Below are positions 8,777-20,886 of a stretch of 64,000 nt of DNA, one piece after another. Position numbers and translations under genes: made by a program. Origin of the DNA: Alligator mississippiensis (Eukaryota; Chordata; Crocodylia; Alligatoridae); contig NC_081827.1 in NCBI RefSeq assembly GCF_030867095.1, forward strand, positions 27,962,001 through 28,026,000, written 5' to 3'. The notes under the pieces are model-generated. The model did no database searches and was not told where the DNA came from. It saw only the letters and a program-made list of their open reading frames with translations. The stretch's first letter is position 1; every line of letters starts with the position of its first letter.

Positions 8777-11590
8777 CTAAAATAAACCTGCAGTAATTAT
8801 TTCACGTCAGCAAAAATTCTGCTGTAGATGCAAAATTTTACTGCACTGGACTTTTTCTAAATGTGTGAACCCAAACACACATTTTCATATTTGCTGAAGT
8901 ATATTGAGAGGACAACATGTCATCTCTCCAAATCAGTGAGTCACAACACTGGCCTAACCAATACACCTGTATACAAAGGGTAGGGTCACCTACCCTTCCC
9001 TCTTCCCTAATGCATGCATACCTCTCAGTATGATGTGTGTCTATGAGAAGTAAGAACTACGCAGACTTGTTTTTAGACTTTTGCCTAGTACTTGTTTGCT
9101 GTAGTGTTTCAGTAACTTAAAAATGTAAAGATACTTTTAAAGATTTAAGACTCCTTTCTGTTTACAATCTGGAAAGGATCCATTTCCTTTTCTTTTCCCT
9201 TCCTGTACAAAGCGAAACATTTTATCCTCTCTCTCTCTCTCTCTCACCTTGGCCACAGAGCAAACAAAGCCTACAATCTACCCTGAAAGCTGTGGGTTAA
9301 ATATTTCAGCATCATAGCATGTGTAAAGTACCTTTAGTTCTTGACAAAGATAAGTCTTTCTTACATTAATTAAAAATAGAGGCTAATCTATTCCTATAAT
9401 AACGACACAAATCTCTAACAGTGTGCTTATGCAGTCTCAAAATATTTTGTTTACAGACTCAAAGATTATACATAGAAATCCAAACTGAATTCTACAGTCA
9501 CTGCTCAGGCTGAATACAACTTTTAAAATTCCCTAAAGTATTATTAATCTTGCATTCAGTTAAACATGGACATTCACACCTACAGGATTATTTAAACTAA
9601 TTGTTCTTTCAAATCCTTTGACACTCTCCAGTGTTAATATAGTCTCCAGCTGCCAAACACAGAAACACTTACAACTCAGGCTTTGTTTTAGAATGATCAG
9701 GGGATGAAACAGAAACAAGATCCAATCTCATATGACATCTGGGATACAATATTCTTCCTGGTAAAGACTGGCATTCATTAGCAGCAAAACAGAAACAGAG
9801 GATTCACAATCACATCATGTTTGTCTCTTAGGTAAGGATACTTTCAAAAGTATGTAAGAGAATTTCATAATTATACAGGCAGAAGTTTTATTTCTGAATT
9901 CAAGGTCAGTAAATAGAATCACTAAACTGCATCAGTTGCCAAAAGAAATTCATAAACTTCCACCCTTAAAATTAAACTTTGCATCATTTTACTTTCAGTA
10001 AATAGTAAGAGTTTCTCTTTCCTCTTTTCCCTTCATCGCCTCCACTTTCTCTGCTTCTCATTTGAGTGCATTTCCTCTTTAAGTATTTCCAACCCCTCCT
10101 TTTCAGTCTTTCCCACACTTCCATATGAGGCCACCCTATAATCCCACGTATTTATTTGCATGGTTTCTCCAATGGCCCCACATCACAGAGACCACTGTTG
10201 AAGCACATCCAATATACTGTAATAGACACATGGCAGTGCTGTCATAATAACCCATGGAGACTGAAAGTACTTGTCAAGGTAAGCACTACTAATGTTTGCT
10301 GTCCTAGGACAGCATAGGACATGTCTAGCTTGCCTTTAAACTTTGCCATGCTGTGACTTAACAACAGGTGCCATTACCTGCTAGTGTTGTCAACCATCCT
10401 TCTGAGCTAAATACAGCTCCTCCTATCCCATAACATCTCTCTTTTTCCTAGTCCTTTTCTAATCCATTTCTGTTGCCATTTCCTCAGTAAAGTCTTCTCC
10501 ATAATCACATGTAAATAAGTTGCACGATTTCTGAAGTCCCAGATTTCAGTCTGTACTTATACAGCACAGTAAGCACCTGGCTACACAACTAAAATTTAGG
10601 TGTTCTTGTGGTAATGATAATAGTTTCTATTAATAATAATGAAGCAGTAACAACCAGAGTCAGAAAGTCAGGCACCTCACTGAGAGGCAACACAGCCACA
10701 GTTATCCAGACAAGCCAGGAATAAGAGGAAGAAAGAGAAGTGGGGTGGGGAAGGAAAGAACATTCTGTCACGCAGTTCTACAAATGGGACATCAATAGTT
10801 ACTTTACTAGATAGATCACATCGAGATTAAGTAACAACGTGGACTATTACATCCTGTTTTAAAATTTGACCAGCAGTACCTTTGATAAGATCTTAATATT
10901 TGGGTTTAAAACCTTATTGTATACACTGCGTTATAGGAAATAATAACATTTTTAGAGCTCCTGTAAGAACTCAGAGTTAATCCTGCTGAAAACAGACATC
11001 ATAACTTCTCACTAATGAGAGTAATGGTTTAGTAATTCACTAGATCTGGCAAATTTGGAAATATACTTATGGCTGTTTGGAGGACACCAGACACGAAGAC
11101 AGTCTACCCTCATAGTTACATCTATATTCATTTCCTACAATTGCATGAAGAAAATTAATTTCTAGAGATGGCAGCCTGGTTACTCATGGCTTTGAAAAAT
11201 ATGTTTAATGGGTATCATATGTGACATTTCACAAAATACCAGTTAACATTTAAGATGCTTTGGAATTATGAATCCAATGTCAGTTATTGAAACTCAGTAA
11301 CTAAAAAGACTGAACACTAGCATGGACTATTTCAAAATTATTAATATTTACATGATCTCTTATCTATTTAGTCTTAATCAGTTTCTCATTTGACTGAGGA
11401 TTTTTGAAGTAACTGTATAAAAATAGCTGGAAAAGGAGAAAAACATGCCTAAGGTTAAATAAAGTAAATTTAGGTCCTATTACACTAATAAATTAATTAA
11501 TTCTAGATCAAAACTATTGCCTATTGCAAAATCAATGACAACGGGACTGTCAAATCAGTAAAGTTTGGCTGAGTAATTTAAGATACCTGG
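8777..11590. other. Intron sequence with one CT microsatellite
   Basis: Long AT-rich intron stretch. The only repeat seen is a (CT)n run near 9228-9245. No exon is recognised. Confidence 0.55.
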
Positions 11591-11615
11591 GGTGAATCTC
11601 CACAAGTGGGAACAT

Positions 11616-12060
11616 GCGTTCCCCTGGGACAGCTAGGAATGGCACATATTTGTGCCATTGCTAGTTGTCCCCGGGAACGCCTCTGCATGCACACTCTGAC
11701 ACATGGCAAGTTGCCCTGTGGGGTAGAGGAGATTGGGGCCAGCACTTTGGATGCCTTCAGCAGCCTTACGTGGGGGCTGGTGGCCTCCCAGGGCTCCAGC
11801 AGCAGTGGATCTGGGTGTGCAGAACCTGTCTGGAAGCTGGAGAATGGCTCTGGCCAGCCAGCCTCTGGTTTTTGCTGGCACACACTCCTACCATGTATAC
11901 CACCTTGCTTTTTTCTGGTGCATGTTTTTTTGACATTCAGATCTCCTGGCATCAAAAGACCCCACCGCGCTGCCAATTACCAGTGTTGTGAATGCCTGCA
12001 AGTGTGGTATGTGTGGTTTGCAGCCTCACGTATGGGTCTGCAGTGCTGCAAACCACACAT
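11616..12060. mobile_element. Unclassified element with a hairpin at each end
   Basis: The left hairpin 11616-11680 has arms of about 30 nt (GCGTTCCC...AATGGCACA and its near-inverse) around a TATT loop. The right hairpin has perfect 16-nt arms, ATGTGTGGTTTGCAGC at 12009-12024 and its inverse at 12045-12060. The interior is GC-rich and open in several frames without a known domain. No target duplication was found. Confidence 0.5.
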
Positions 12061-12099
12061 GCATGCTTGTCTGGACATGCTCCTGGTGTCTATAGTAGT

Positions 12100-12404
12100 A
12101 TTTAAGATCTAAACTTTGCTATAGTTAGTCATTTAGTTATACAAATACTGAACTGAGTTCTATAAAGCAAGCTGCTATTCAGCTTTTTCTGAAATACTGT
12201 ACTTTCTTGCTCCAATTACCATAACATAAAATTGAAAGTAAAAAAAATAAAAATCAATAACAAAGCAGTCAAACCTAATAGTGTTTCTGTACAAAAATAG
12301 AAAGATTGGCTTAAAAGCTAGACAAGTACAATATTTCAGAGGTAGCTGGATTAAAAGTGCATGTTGTAGTCTGTTGTTCAATGATTTTACTCAGAATATG
12401 GGTG
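12100..12404. other. Intron sequence, nothing recognised
   Basis: AT-rich filler between the hairpin element and a CR1 fragment. Confidence 0.5.
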
Positions 12405-12715
12405 CTTCACAACAGACTTTCTGAGCACCTGCTCCATGACCTTTCCAGGTATCAGGGTCAAGCTGATTGATCTGTAGTTCCCTGGATCCTCCTTCTTCCC
12501 TTTCTTAAAAGATGGGCCATATGTTTGCCCTTTTCAAATCAGCCAGGACCTCACCTGACACCCACAAGTTCTGAAAGAGGAAAGCCAATGGCTCTGAAAT
12601 TACCTTATCCAATTCCTTCATACCCTTCAGCACATCCCATCTGGCCCTGCTAAAGTGAAAGCTTCTCTAAATAATCCCCAACCTGTTCTTCCATTCCTCT
12701 AGGCTGTGTGCAAAC
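12405..12715 (-). mobile_element. CR1 LINE fragment (RT N-terminal region, decayed)
   Basis: The plus-strand text AGCTGATTGATCTGTAGTTCCC and CCTTCTTCCCTTTCTTAAA is the complement of the CR1 RT segment that reads [10 protein letters not shown] and FKKG in the better copy at 55-57 kb. About 310 bp with many stops. Confidence 0.75.
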
Positions 12716-12866
12716 TTTCATAAGTAAGAGCTCACTTCATCTGATGAAGTGAGCTATTACTCACAAAAGCTTATGCATCCCCAATCCAGATAATCTATAA
12801 AGCACATCTCTACCCTGCCTTCTGCCTGACTTCAGACTAACATGGCTAACTACCTCATTCTGCTCA
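12716..12866 (+). mobile_element. Penelope-type 3' tail with hammerhead-like hairpin
   Basis: CTGATGAAGTGAGCTATTAC followed by TCACAAAAGCTTATGC, at 12741-12776. This matches a CTGANGA, stem, GAAA, GCTT layout with the GAAA changed to AAAA. It ends in GACTTCAGACTAACATGGCT, a tail wording common to PLE-like repeats. No coding part is attached. Confidence 0.5.
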
Positions 12867-15124
12867 AAGATTTGTTAGTGACACAGACCTTCCTTGGATT
12901 AGCTACCCTCTGGATCAAGCAAGCTTAAAACCAGATCTGCAACTATGTATTTTAAGAAGTTTCTCCTGCAATAAATAGCATCTACAAATTAAATGCATCG
13001 CTGAATGTGAAAAAAATAGAAAACTAAAAGGCAGAATTTCCAGTGTTTATGAAAGCTATTCAAGCACATTTATTGCATTTCTTTTCATTCTCTAAAAACT
13101 GACCATCAAGAATTTAGTAATACCTCAATCCAAAATCATAGCAAATATTAAATTTTAACTGAAATTTTTGTTCGTCATTTTATATTTTCAGAATATTATT
13201 TAACTTGAATGAAAATATCACAGTATTCAAGCCTATCAGCAATCACTATATAATAGGTCTAGTGTGCGTTTCAGTCAACGATTACCTACACTACTCTGAT
13301 TATTAAATTTATAGTGTGCACTGTGAAAGCAATAGTTATGTTTAATTATAATTTTTAAAACAGATCTATATGGGAAACTGAGACAATTAGTACAAATTAC
13401 CAACTAGGTATAAAATCTCACTGCTAAACTTAGTACACATCATCTTACTTTATGTATTTGTTATTAAAGATACTAACTAAGAACAAAAAGCCTGGCCTGT
13501 GTGTGTGGGCACATGCATACACATGTGTACACAAAAATAATTAGAGATGTTAGCCCTTTCAATGATTACATCTGCAACAAAATAAATTAGATCTTAATTA
13601 TTCATTTGTTGCTTGAATACCACCAGATAATGCTTAGTGACTTGACAGACAAAGAACTTTTCATCTCCGCTCCCAAAAAGATTCTGCAAAATAATTTGGT
13701 ATTCTTTCAAATAAATAGGATCCGCTGGCTGAGAACTCAAAACCTAATCTACAGGCAATGCTAAGAATTTAGCAGCATGGCATCTGCCTCTAGATGTCTA
13801 GTAGTATCCCGCCTATGATATTCAGTTCCTTAGCCCAAATGATTTTCAGACAATAGGTTTTACAGGTGAATTCCACAAAGCTGCAGTTTTAAGATACCCC
13901 ATTCTGAAGTTAATTTAAATGTTAGTCATGTATAAGTACATGGAACAAAAAAGTACTTAGGTCAGACAGGTGAACTTCAAATAAAGGACTTTCAGGAGTT
14001 TCTTTATCTATGATTCCATCTGCAGGAGTGATAAGGAGAGGTCTGTGCCACTGCACCAATTGAATCTCATCATGATCACCAAAGACTCCAGCATGTTATT
14101 AGCCATGGTTTCTGAACAGCCAGTTTCCATGAGGTATATTTAACATAAAGACATTTAGTTAAAAAAACCAACAAACAAAAAGGCAATAACAAGAACTAAG
14201 GAAAACAAACAAAAACATGTCAATGAGCTTATTTTTGCACAGCAAGGTTTTTTTGGCGGGTAATAAGAACAATGAGAGTACTCTTGCTTGGGTAAATCTG
14301 TGTCTTTATTTTATCAACCCAGTAACAGCAGGTGCCTTGAGTTTTTGCTAACTTTGCATATCTTTGAAGAGTTCTAGTTTCAAAGTTGTCTGTTCCCAAT
14401 AAAGCAACTGATCTTTTCATGGAATTTGCATAGTAATTTTATTTTCCTCCATGCTGAATCAAAACTGGAAGTTGTCAGAAAATTAGGAAGAACATCAAAA
14501 ATTCTCTTTGGGGCTGGGTAAGAGAAATATATTGAAAAACCAAAAGAGCACTTTTCATAGGACTAACAGTTAAGGCTGCATAAGTATTATAACTACAAGG
14601 AACTTCATTCTTTGGAACATAATACATTTTCTATGGTAAGTTTGCTTCCGAGTGCCTGGGCTAGTCATATCATTGCTGGCATAAGTTTCTCCGAGTCTTG
14701 GAGTTGTGCAGACTGCATTATTATTGCAGAGTTGCTCATAAACACCAGTGCTGTGCTCCTAGTTTAGTATTGGGATGCTTGTACACAGTGTAACTCTGTG
14801 TACTGTTTTGTTTTATTTTAACGGTCAAGATGCTTGTGAGCAATGTAAGGGAAAAAATATCACCAAGTATTACATGCACTTGGTAATATAAATGTAACGA
14901 GGGCAAAAAACAGCAGTTAAATTTTTTGGCAATGTCTCTAACTTTACTTCATGATCTCGTTTTGTGCAGGGCACTTCCCCTTACAAATGGACCATAGCAG
15001 CACTGAGCATTACAACGAAGCAGCTGCCTGCTAAAATGTTCTCTCCATTTATAGATGCATCCTTGGGTCTCCATTTGCCTGATCCACCATTGTCCAACAC
15101 AAACATTACCCTGATTATTTCAGA
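12867..15124. other. Intron sequence, nothing firmly recognised
   Basis: AT-rich intron DNA. A 63-codon minus-strand reading frame at 14229-14420 has no recognisable domain or splice signals and is treated as chance. Confidence 0.55.
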
Positions 15125-15488
15125 CAGTGGCTCTCAACCTTTTTTGGACCAGGACCCATCTGTAAACATCGATGGCCAGTCCTGCCCCAGTGCCCCTCAC
15201 TCCCAACCTGCTGTTCCTTGCACCCAGGCTCCATCCTCACAGTGTATGAGGCAGGGGATGGGTGGGGGGGGGGACGAGAATTGAGGGAGGGTGGCCCCCA
15301 AGCAGCCCCTTGCAACCTGGAACTCTGCCAGCCTGCAAGGGAAAAGCTGCGGTTTCCCACACTTTTCTCTTTTAAAGGAGAAGCCAATTTTAAAAGTTTG
15401 TTGATCCATTTTTTCAGTTTGTTCGTGACCCTTTCATATATTCTTGCGACCTATTTTTGGGATGCAACCCACAGGTTGCGAAACGCTG
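15125..15488. mobile_element. hAT element, 364 bp
   Basis: Starts CAGTGGCTCTCAACCTTTTT and ends AGGTTGCGAAACGCTG, inverted ends of one hAT family. Flanked by ATTTCAGA (15117-15124) and ATTTACGA (15489-15496), 6 of 8 matching. Confidence 0.75.
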
Positions 15489-15599
15489 ATTTACGAGACT
15501 CCTGAAGGGGATTATGCCTAGGCACTCCACATTAGATTTTATTCTGCTTACTCTGGTTAGACATTAGCTGAAACCATAAAGCAGGAGACTTAATTTTCC

Positions 15600-16010
15600 T
15601 TCAACTAATTTTTTACAATTAATTATGACCCAAATGTCCAATCTCTCTTTGAATTTAGCTAAGTTCTGGGCTTCAATTACTTCCTATGGCAATGTTTTCC
15701 ACAGTTTTATCCCAGAGTTAATGAAAAATATTTCCTTCTATTGGTTTTGAATTGCTACCTTTTAATTTAACTTTCTGTCCCTTATTCATATGTTAGTAGG
15801 CAGGAAACAAAAATCCCCAGGCTGCTTTCCCTATACAATTTGATATTTTATCCACACTTATCTTACCCTGCCTTTATCTCCTTTCTAAAGGTAAACCATC
15901 CCAATATTATAATTGTTTACAGATAAGTATTTCCATGCCTAAGATCATTCCTGGTTACCCTCCCACTTCTGTTGAGCACTTTGTCCGCTGTTTCTCATTG
16001 CCTTCTCTTC
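15600..16010 (-). mobile_element. Old CR1/L3-type LINE fragment
   Basis: Plus-strand text such as GGCAATGTTTTCCACAG and AATATTTCCTTCTATTGG followed by CTTTCTGTCCCTTATTC is the complement of a diverged CR1/L3 3' coding region. A second piece at 17640-18120 may belong to the same insertion. Confidence 0.6.
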
Positions 16011-16129
16011 TATTCTGAGAGGACCCGGTGACAGAACATATTATTTTGCAAAATATTTCTATAATCAACATGTGTGACTGCCTTGTTTGGATGCTTGTCT
16101 AGATCATGAAAGAAAGGATTAAAATATCA

Positions 16130-16505
16130 TTCTGGTCTAGGGAGGGCCAGACAAATTCCTACATGCAGATTGGGACTGTCCAGCTGGCAGCCTGCAGGCT
16201 GCATGCCACCCCTGAGCTCCTGGACCAGGTGCTGCTCCCCCATCTCTCTTCTGCTAGTACTTCTGCTGCTGCTTCCCTCCTCTGGCTTTTGCTTCCTACC
16301 TCCAACCCTGGAGGTGAGGCAATGCAGCCCACAATGGAGAAACTCAAGGGAATCCAGGCACCTTGCACAGCAAACTGGGTGGTGCAGCGCAGCACAGAGC
16401 CATCCACCACGTGGTGCAGCAAGTGAAGGAGGTACATAGAGCAAGGGTGCTAGCACAATGTGCAGCCTGCAGTCCCCAGACATTCAGAAGTTAGACAACC
16501 CTGAC
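16130..16505. mobile_element. Probable hAT fragment
   Basis: Ends GTTAGACAACCCTG, the inverse of the CAGGGTTGTC start seen at 855. The interior wording TGGCAGCCTGCAGGCTGCATG is typical of the same family. The left end and target duplication are not certain. Confidence 0.45.
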
Positions 16506-16555
16506 CAAGATGTATCAGCTGTTAGAGAAGAGGCCACTGGGAATTAAGAAAAAAA

Positions 16556-16949
16556 ATTTACCTACAGAAGGAACATCTGGGCACGCACAGGAATTGGAAA
16601 TTGCTTTGAAAAGGACAGTTTGAAGAAGAGATTTAAAAAGGGGGACACAGCTTGGACTCCAACAACAGAGACAATGGGGAACCCAAAAGACAGTAGCTTA
16701 GGCCTGTCCTTTGTGCTCGCATGCACTCTGCTTAGGTTTGACTTAGACCAGTGGGTCCCAAACTTTGGGTCATGACCCCTAATGGGGTCACAACATCAGC
16801 AGATGGGGTCATGATAAATGTGCCCCCTGAGATTTCTGTTGTTGGGGTCCAAGCTGTGCCCCCCTTTTTAAAATCTCTGTTTCAAACTGTCCTTGCAAAG
16901 TAATTTCCCATTCTTGTGTGTGCCCAGATGTTCCTTCTGTAGGTAAATT
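16556..16949. repeat. Inverted repeat, about 115-bp arms
   Basis: Arm 1 16556-16670 and arm 2 16835-16949 are reverse complements at roughly 85-90% identity by eye. Both contain TTTACCTACAGAAGGAACAT and ACAGCTTGGA in matching places. The 164-bp spacer holds the start of a hAT-like end (CAGTGGGTCCCAAACTTTGG at 16751). Two opposed copies of one element are the simplest explanation. Confidence 0.75.
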
Positions 16950-17640
16950 CAGCAGGGTGCAGGGCTGCAGCCAGGCTGCACCAGCTCCAGACAGCAGCCA
17001 CCTCTGAGGCCCAGTGGGTGGGACCAATTGTGGGAAGGAGTGCGCACCACTGTGGGTTCCTACGTGAGGTATAGCAGCAGCAGCGGCACAGAGTTGTGCC
17101 CATTCTGCTTCTGGGTGAGCAGGGGGGGGCGCCTCAGCTTGGCAGCCATGGCAGTGCAATGTGGCACTCCCTCCCTCCTGCTCCAGGTGCTGCCCACTAT
17201 GCCACGAAGTCCCCAGGGGGAGGGCAGCAGGGTGGAGAGCCCCAAGCCTACAGTGGGCAACCTGCATCCTCTCCCACCCACAGGCTCCACTCCGGCAGTG
17301 CTGCCCACAAAGGAGGGGCCGGGCTTGGAGGCAAAAGACTCTGCCTTTTGCCTTCTAGCTACCCACTAAATCCTGTCTTGTTTTAGAAAGCCTGTCTGAC
17401 TCACTACAATTCATTTCTGGTTGCGCTCCTACCCTTAAAAGGTGAAGTCTTCATCCTGAGCTGAGCTAGCTGCCATTTACTGGGACACAGGGTACCCCAG
17501 AGATAGAAAGGGCTACTGTGACAAAGGCTGGGTCTCAGAGTCCAAGATCCGAGGGACTGCCATCACTAGAACCCACACCTGGGCTGTCTTCCAGAGGCAC
17601 TTAGAGAGACAGCATAAGGGTCAGGGGGCTCAAGCAGGAG
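16950..17640. other. GC-rich insert-derived sequence
   Basis: GC-rich, with open frames on both strands but no known domain and no splice structure. Probably the body of the hAT-like element that starts at 16751. Confidence 0.35.
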
Positions 17641-18120
17641 CCCCCATGACAAAACCTCACCATCAATTTCTATAAAAACATTAGAGCCTTCTCCCATTCC
17701 TTGTGTATCCTAACATCTTGTTTCCACAATGAGCAAAGATCTTCAATGACTGCCTGCAATGATGTTGAAGTCCTTTTTTCAAGTTAAAATCAATTTATAA
17801 TTTTAAATGATGCAATTTTTTTTTCTCTCCAGCACAAAAACACTGTACATTTATCATCAGTACTAAACTTCATTTACTATCATGCAGCCAATTCACCCAG
17901 TTTTCTCTGAAGTTCCTCAAGTCCTCTTTGGTTATGATTAGCTTAAATAACTGTCACTTCTGGCTTACTACTCACTCCCATCCCCAGTTACTAAACAGCA
18001 TGAGAACTAGCACAGAGACTTGAGGTCCCCTGCTGTTAATCCCTGCTATGGTGAAAATTGACCAATTCAGCTCATCATGTGCCTTCTTCTGCCTCTTAGC
18101 TAGTTTTTTGATGTACAACA
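17640..18120 (-). mobile_element. Old CR1/L3-type LINE fragment (RT region)
   Basis: Plus-strand text CCAATTCACCCAGTTTTCTC, followed by GAAGTTCCTCAAGTCCTC and later ACTTGAGGTCCCCTGCTGTTA, corresponds to the complement of the CR1/L3 region around the RT catalytic block. Heavily decayed. Confidence 0.55.
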
Positions 18121-18134
18121 TTTTGCCTCTTACT

Positions 18135-18359
18135 GGGCATGTCTACATGAGATGTTTACTGTACAGTAGCCAAATAGCACTGTGAAGTAGCATGCCAGTC
18201 AAAAACCATGCTAATACACTACTCCAGTGTTATTAGGCTACTGCGCAGTAAGCATCACAAAAAAACCATGCGTCAGGCATTTAGTTAGTACTTCATTTAA
18301 CAAATACTAAACAAAATGTGCAGTAACTACTGCATATAAATGAACTTGTAGACACACCC
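18135..18359. mobile_element. Short MITE with GGGxxTGTCTACA ends
   Basis: Starts GGGCATGTCTACATGAGA and ends TTGTAGACACACCC, imperfect inverted ends, about 225 bp, with no coding capacity. The superfamily is not determined. A 3-bp ACT may be duplicated at both sides. Confidence 0.6.
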
Positions 18360-18361
18360 AC

Positions 18362-20296
18362 TCAATGATTATTCAGCATCCTCCTGTACAAGACCTTGTT
18401 ATATATAGGCCTTTGGGAAGTCCAAGTAATAAACCCAAGTCCAGGGAAAGAGCAAACCATATAGTGGACAAAGCAGCCTCTGCTTTACCTTTGAAAGGAT
18501 TCACCAGGTGTTTTCCTACCTGGTCATCCATACTGCCTGAAAAATACTTATAAAGCACGGTCATAGTCATATCTATGCCCCCCTCCTCCTCCTCAAGGAG
18601 GAGAACATGGCAGTCAGAACTACCATGCAGCAATGTGTATGTGCAAGAAGCCAAAAAAAGGATATTTTCATAGACCAGTAGAATTCTAGCTGCTGTGACA
18701 GTTTATTTAAATGTTTAATATATACATAGTGCCATACAGACAACTATATTCATCATTTGTTTTATACTAATTTTTCTCAATTACACAACACTGAGCCCAA
18801 CAATTTAACATGACAGAAAAAATTAGAATTGATACAGGTTGTTTCAAATCATATGTTTGAAACAACAAGAGATATAAATCCCTATGCTTCAGGGCATAAG
18901 TTAACAATTAGTTGATTGGATAAAATACCCTGTCCACAGGCACATTGTTCCATAGCTATCTAGTTCAGGAGTTTTAAGACCCTTTATCCGATTGGTTATT
19001 GGCCACAGTCAAAGACAGCAATTTTTATACTCACTTATAAATAAAAGGGAATTTATTATATTTTTTAGTATCTGGTGAACTACTCTGGTTGGTTGAGGGA
19101 AAACTGATAGGGAAAATGACATCCTATATATGCATTATACTAGTTCAGTTTGTAAGATCTGTTTCTATCTGACTACTTTTTCAACTTGTTATTAAATATC
19201 TGTATTAAAATAGCACCAAAAAGCCACAGTCAGGGTACCCTTGGGCTAAAACATGAGCGCACCATGGTTTTTTTTGGTTTTTTAAAGACAGCTACACACT
19301 TTGATAAGATTCACATAATTTAAAATGTGACCTAGGAATTGCCATAAGAGAGCTCACCAGCTTTGTTTATTTATTTAGCTTAAGGAACCCAAGGAAATAA
19401 AGAATAAAACTGCATCAATTTCTTAAAAGGAAGCATTATTAAATGTTTCCTGTGAAAAAAGTTAGAGATTGTTTCAACTATAGAAGCTGCATAGATAATG
19501 CTATATGCCAAATTTTGAGATTAAAAGTCAGACAGATAAACGTTTTAAAAAAAGGAACTTCAGACTCATTTACGTGCAAATGTCAATACAGTTTTAAGTA
19601 TGGTATGGATACAAAAGCCTCCATCATAAAACCATAGCTCCTAACACAACGATCTGCTTCAAAGCATTACAGAAAACTAGAATTTTAAAAATACCTCTTC
19701 AAAGAAAAAAGACCCTGTAAATTATAAAACTCAACAGTATGGAGCACTGAGGAGGGGACAGGCAGGTCACAAGGGTGGCCAAGTCACAAGTGCTGGCCCA
19801 TCATTCTAAAAAGGTTGCTGACCCCTGTTCTAGGGCATAGGAAATGTACTGCACTGTAATGAATGTTAAACACTTATGGTTAAAATCCTGAAACCTTTGT
19901 CAAATAGAGCCAGGATCTGGGCTGAGTAAAGGATGAGACTCATAGTACTTAGACTCATAGTACTGGTGGTAGATTGTAATTCCACAATAAAAAGCTTGAA
20001 AACTGTGACACCTCCATGAATGCAGATGGAGATTCATTTAAATTAGTAAACAAAAAAGCGAGCAATACACCCCAAGCACCTCAAAGACAGAACTCAAAAC
20101 TGGTCAGATCCTCACTGGGGTAAACCATCTCAGACGTAACCAGCTTTGAAAACTAAGTAAGAGTCCATTCATGCATTAGCATTAGTACCAATAATAGTTT
20201 AATTTAACCCTAATTGCTTGAAAAAGTTATATTATTAAAACCCTGAGGAGGGTGGGGGTTAGTGGGGAAAGGAAAGGTACACTGGAAAGACAATAC
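18362..20296. other. Intron sequence with a hAT end fragment
   Basis: AT-rich intron DNA. Around 19741-19835 the wording GGTTGCTGACCCCTGTTCTA is a hAT right end without its partner. No exon seen. Confidence 0.5.
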
Positions 20297-20396
20297 CTTC
20301 CTTGCTCTAACTTGGAACATTAGGGCTAATGTTTGTGCACTTTTGTCCAACTGATCTACTAATAAAGCAACACACTTTTCATTTGCATCATAGCAT
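20297..20396 (-). pseudogene. Second orphan exon-like segment, unrecognised
   Basis: 100 nt with acceptor AATTAACAG and donor GTATTG on the COG5 strand. After one carried nucleotide it is open for 33 codons, CYDANEKCVALLVDQLDKSA then QTLALMFQVRARK, ending in phase 0. If spliced to COG5 exon 6 the frame would meet a stop 13 codons in, so it is not a COG5 coding exon. The family is unknown and chance is possible. Confidence 0.3.
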
Positions 20397-20886
20397 CTGT
20401 TAATTATGAAAGGACTAAATCTTGATCTAATAATCTTTTGATTACATAGTATGAAAAGATCAGCAGTGACAAATATGTACAATAAACCTTAGGATCATTC
20501 TGAATGTTTGACAGTTCAGTTCTCGCACATTCTATTTTTAGAAGCTGAAATTTGAATACCATTAAATCAGAGCAGAAATAACAGCTGGTAAGATTTTATA
20601 TACAATGGTTAAACCAGAGCTCTGGAGGACTTAGGGTGCAGTGTAGACATGCCTGGTCTAGCTTGTTTAGAAGGCATCCTTCCATTGGGTGTACAGTAAA
20701 TAATATATTGAGTTATATACGTTCTGGTTCTTTAAAAAAAAAAACAAAAAAAAAAACAGACTTTTGTCCTTTTCCATAGCCAGGCATTGTTATCTTACAC
20801 TGTCCGCTGCAATGCACAGATACTTATGGATGATAAGAAACAAGGTGAACTAGCTTAGGCTGAACTCCATGCTACCACATCTAGAC

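Noticed and set aside
9228..9245. (CT)n tract as a splice-related signal
   Set aside because: No exon follows on either strand; it is a plain microsatellite.
14229..14420. 63-codon minus-strand frame starting MKRSVALLG
   Set aside because: An in-frame stop lies just upstream, there is no good splice pair, and I recognise no family; chance is likely in AT-rich DNA.
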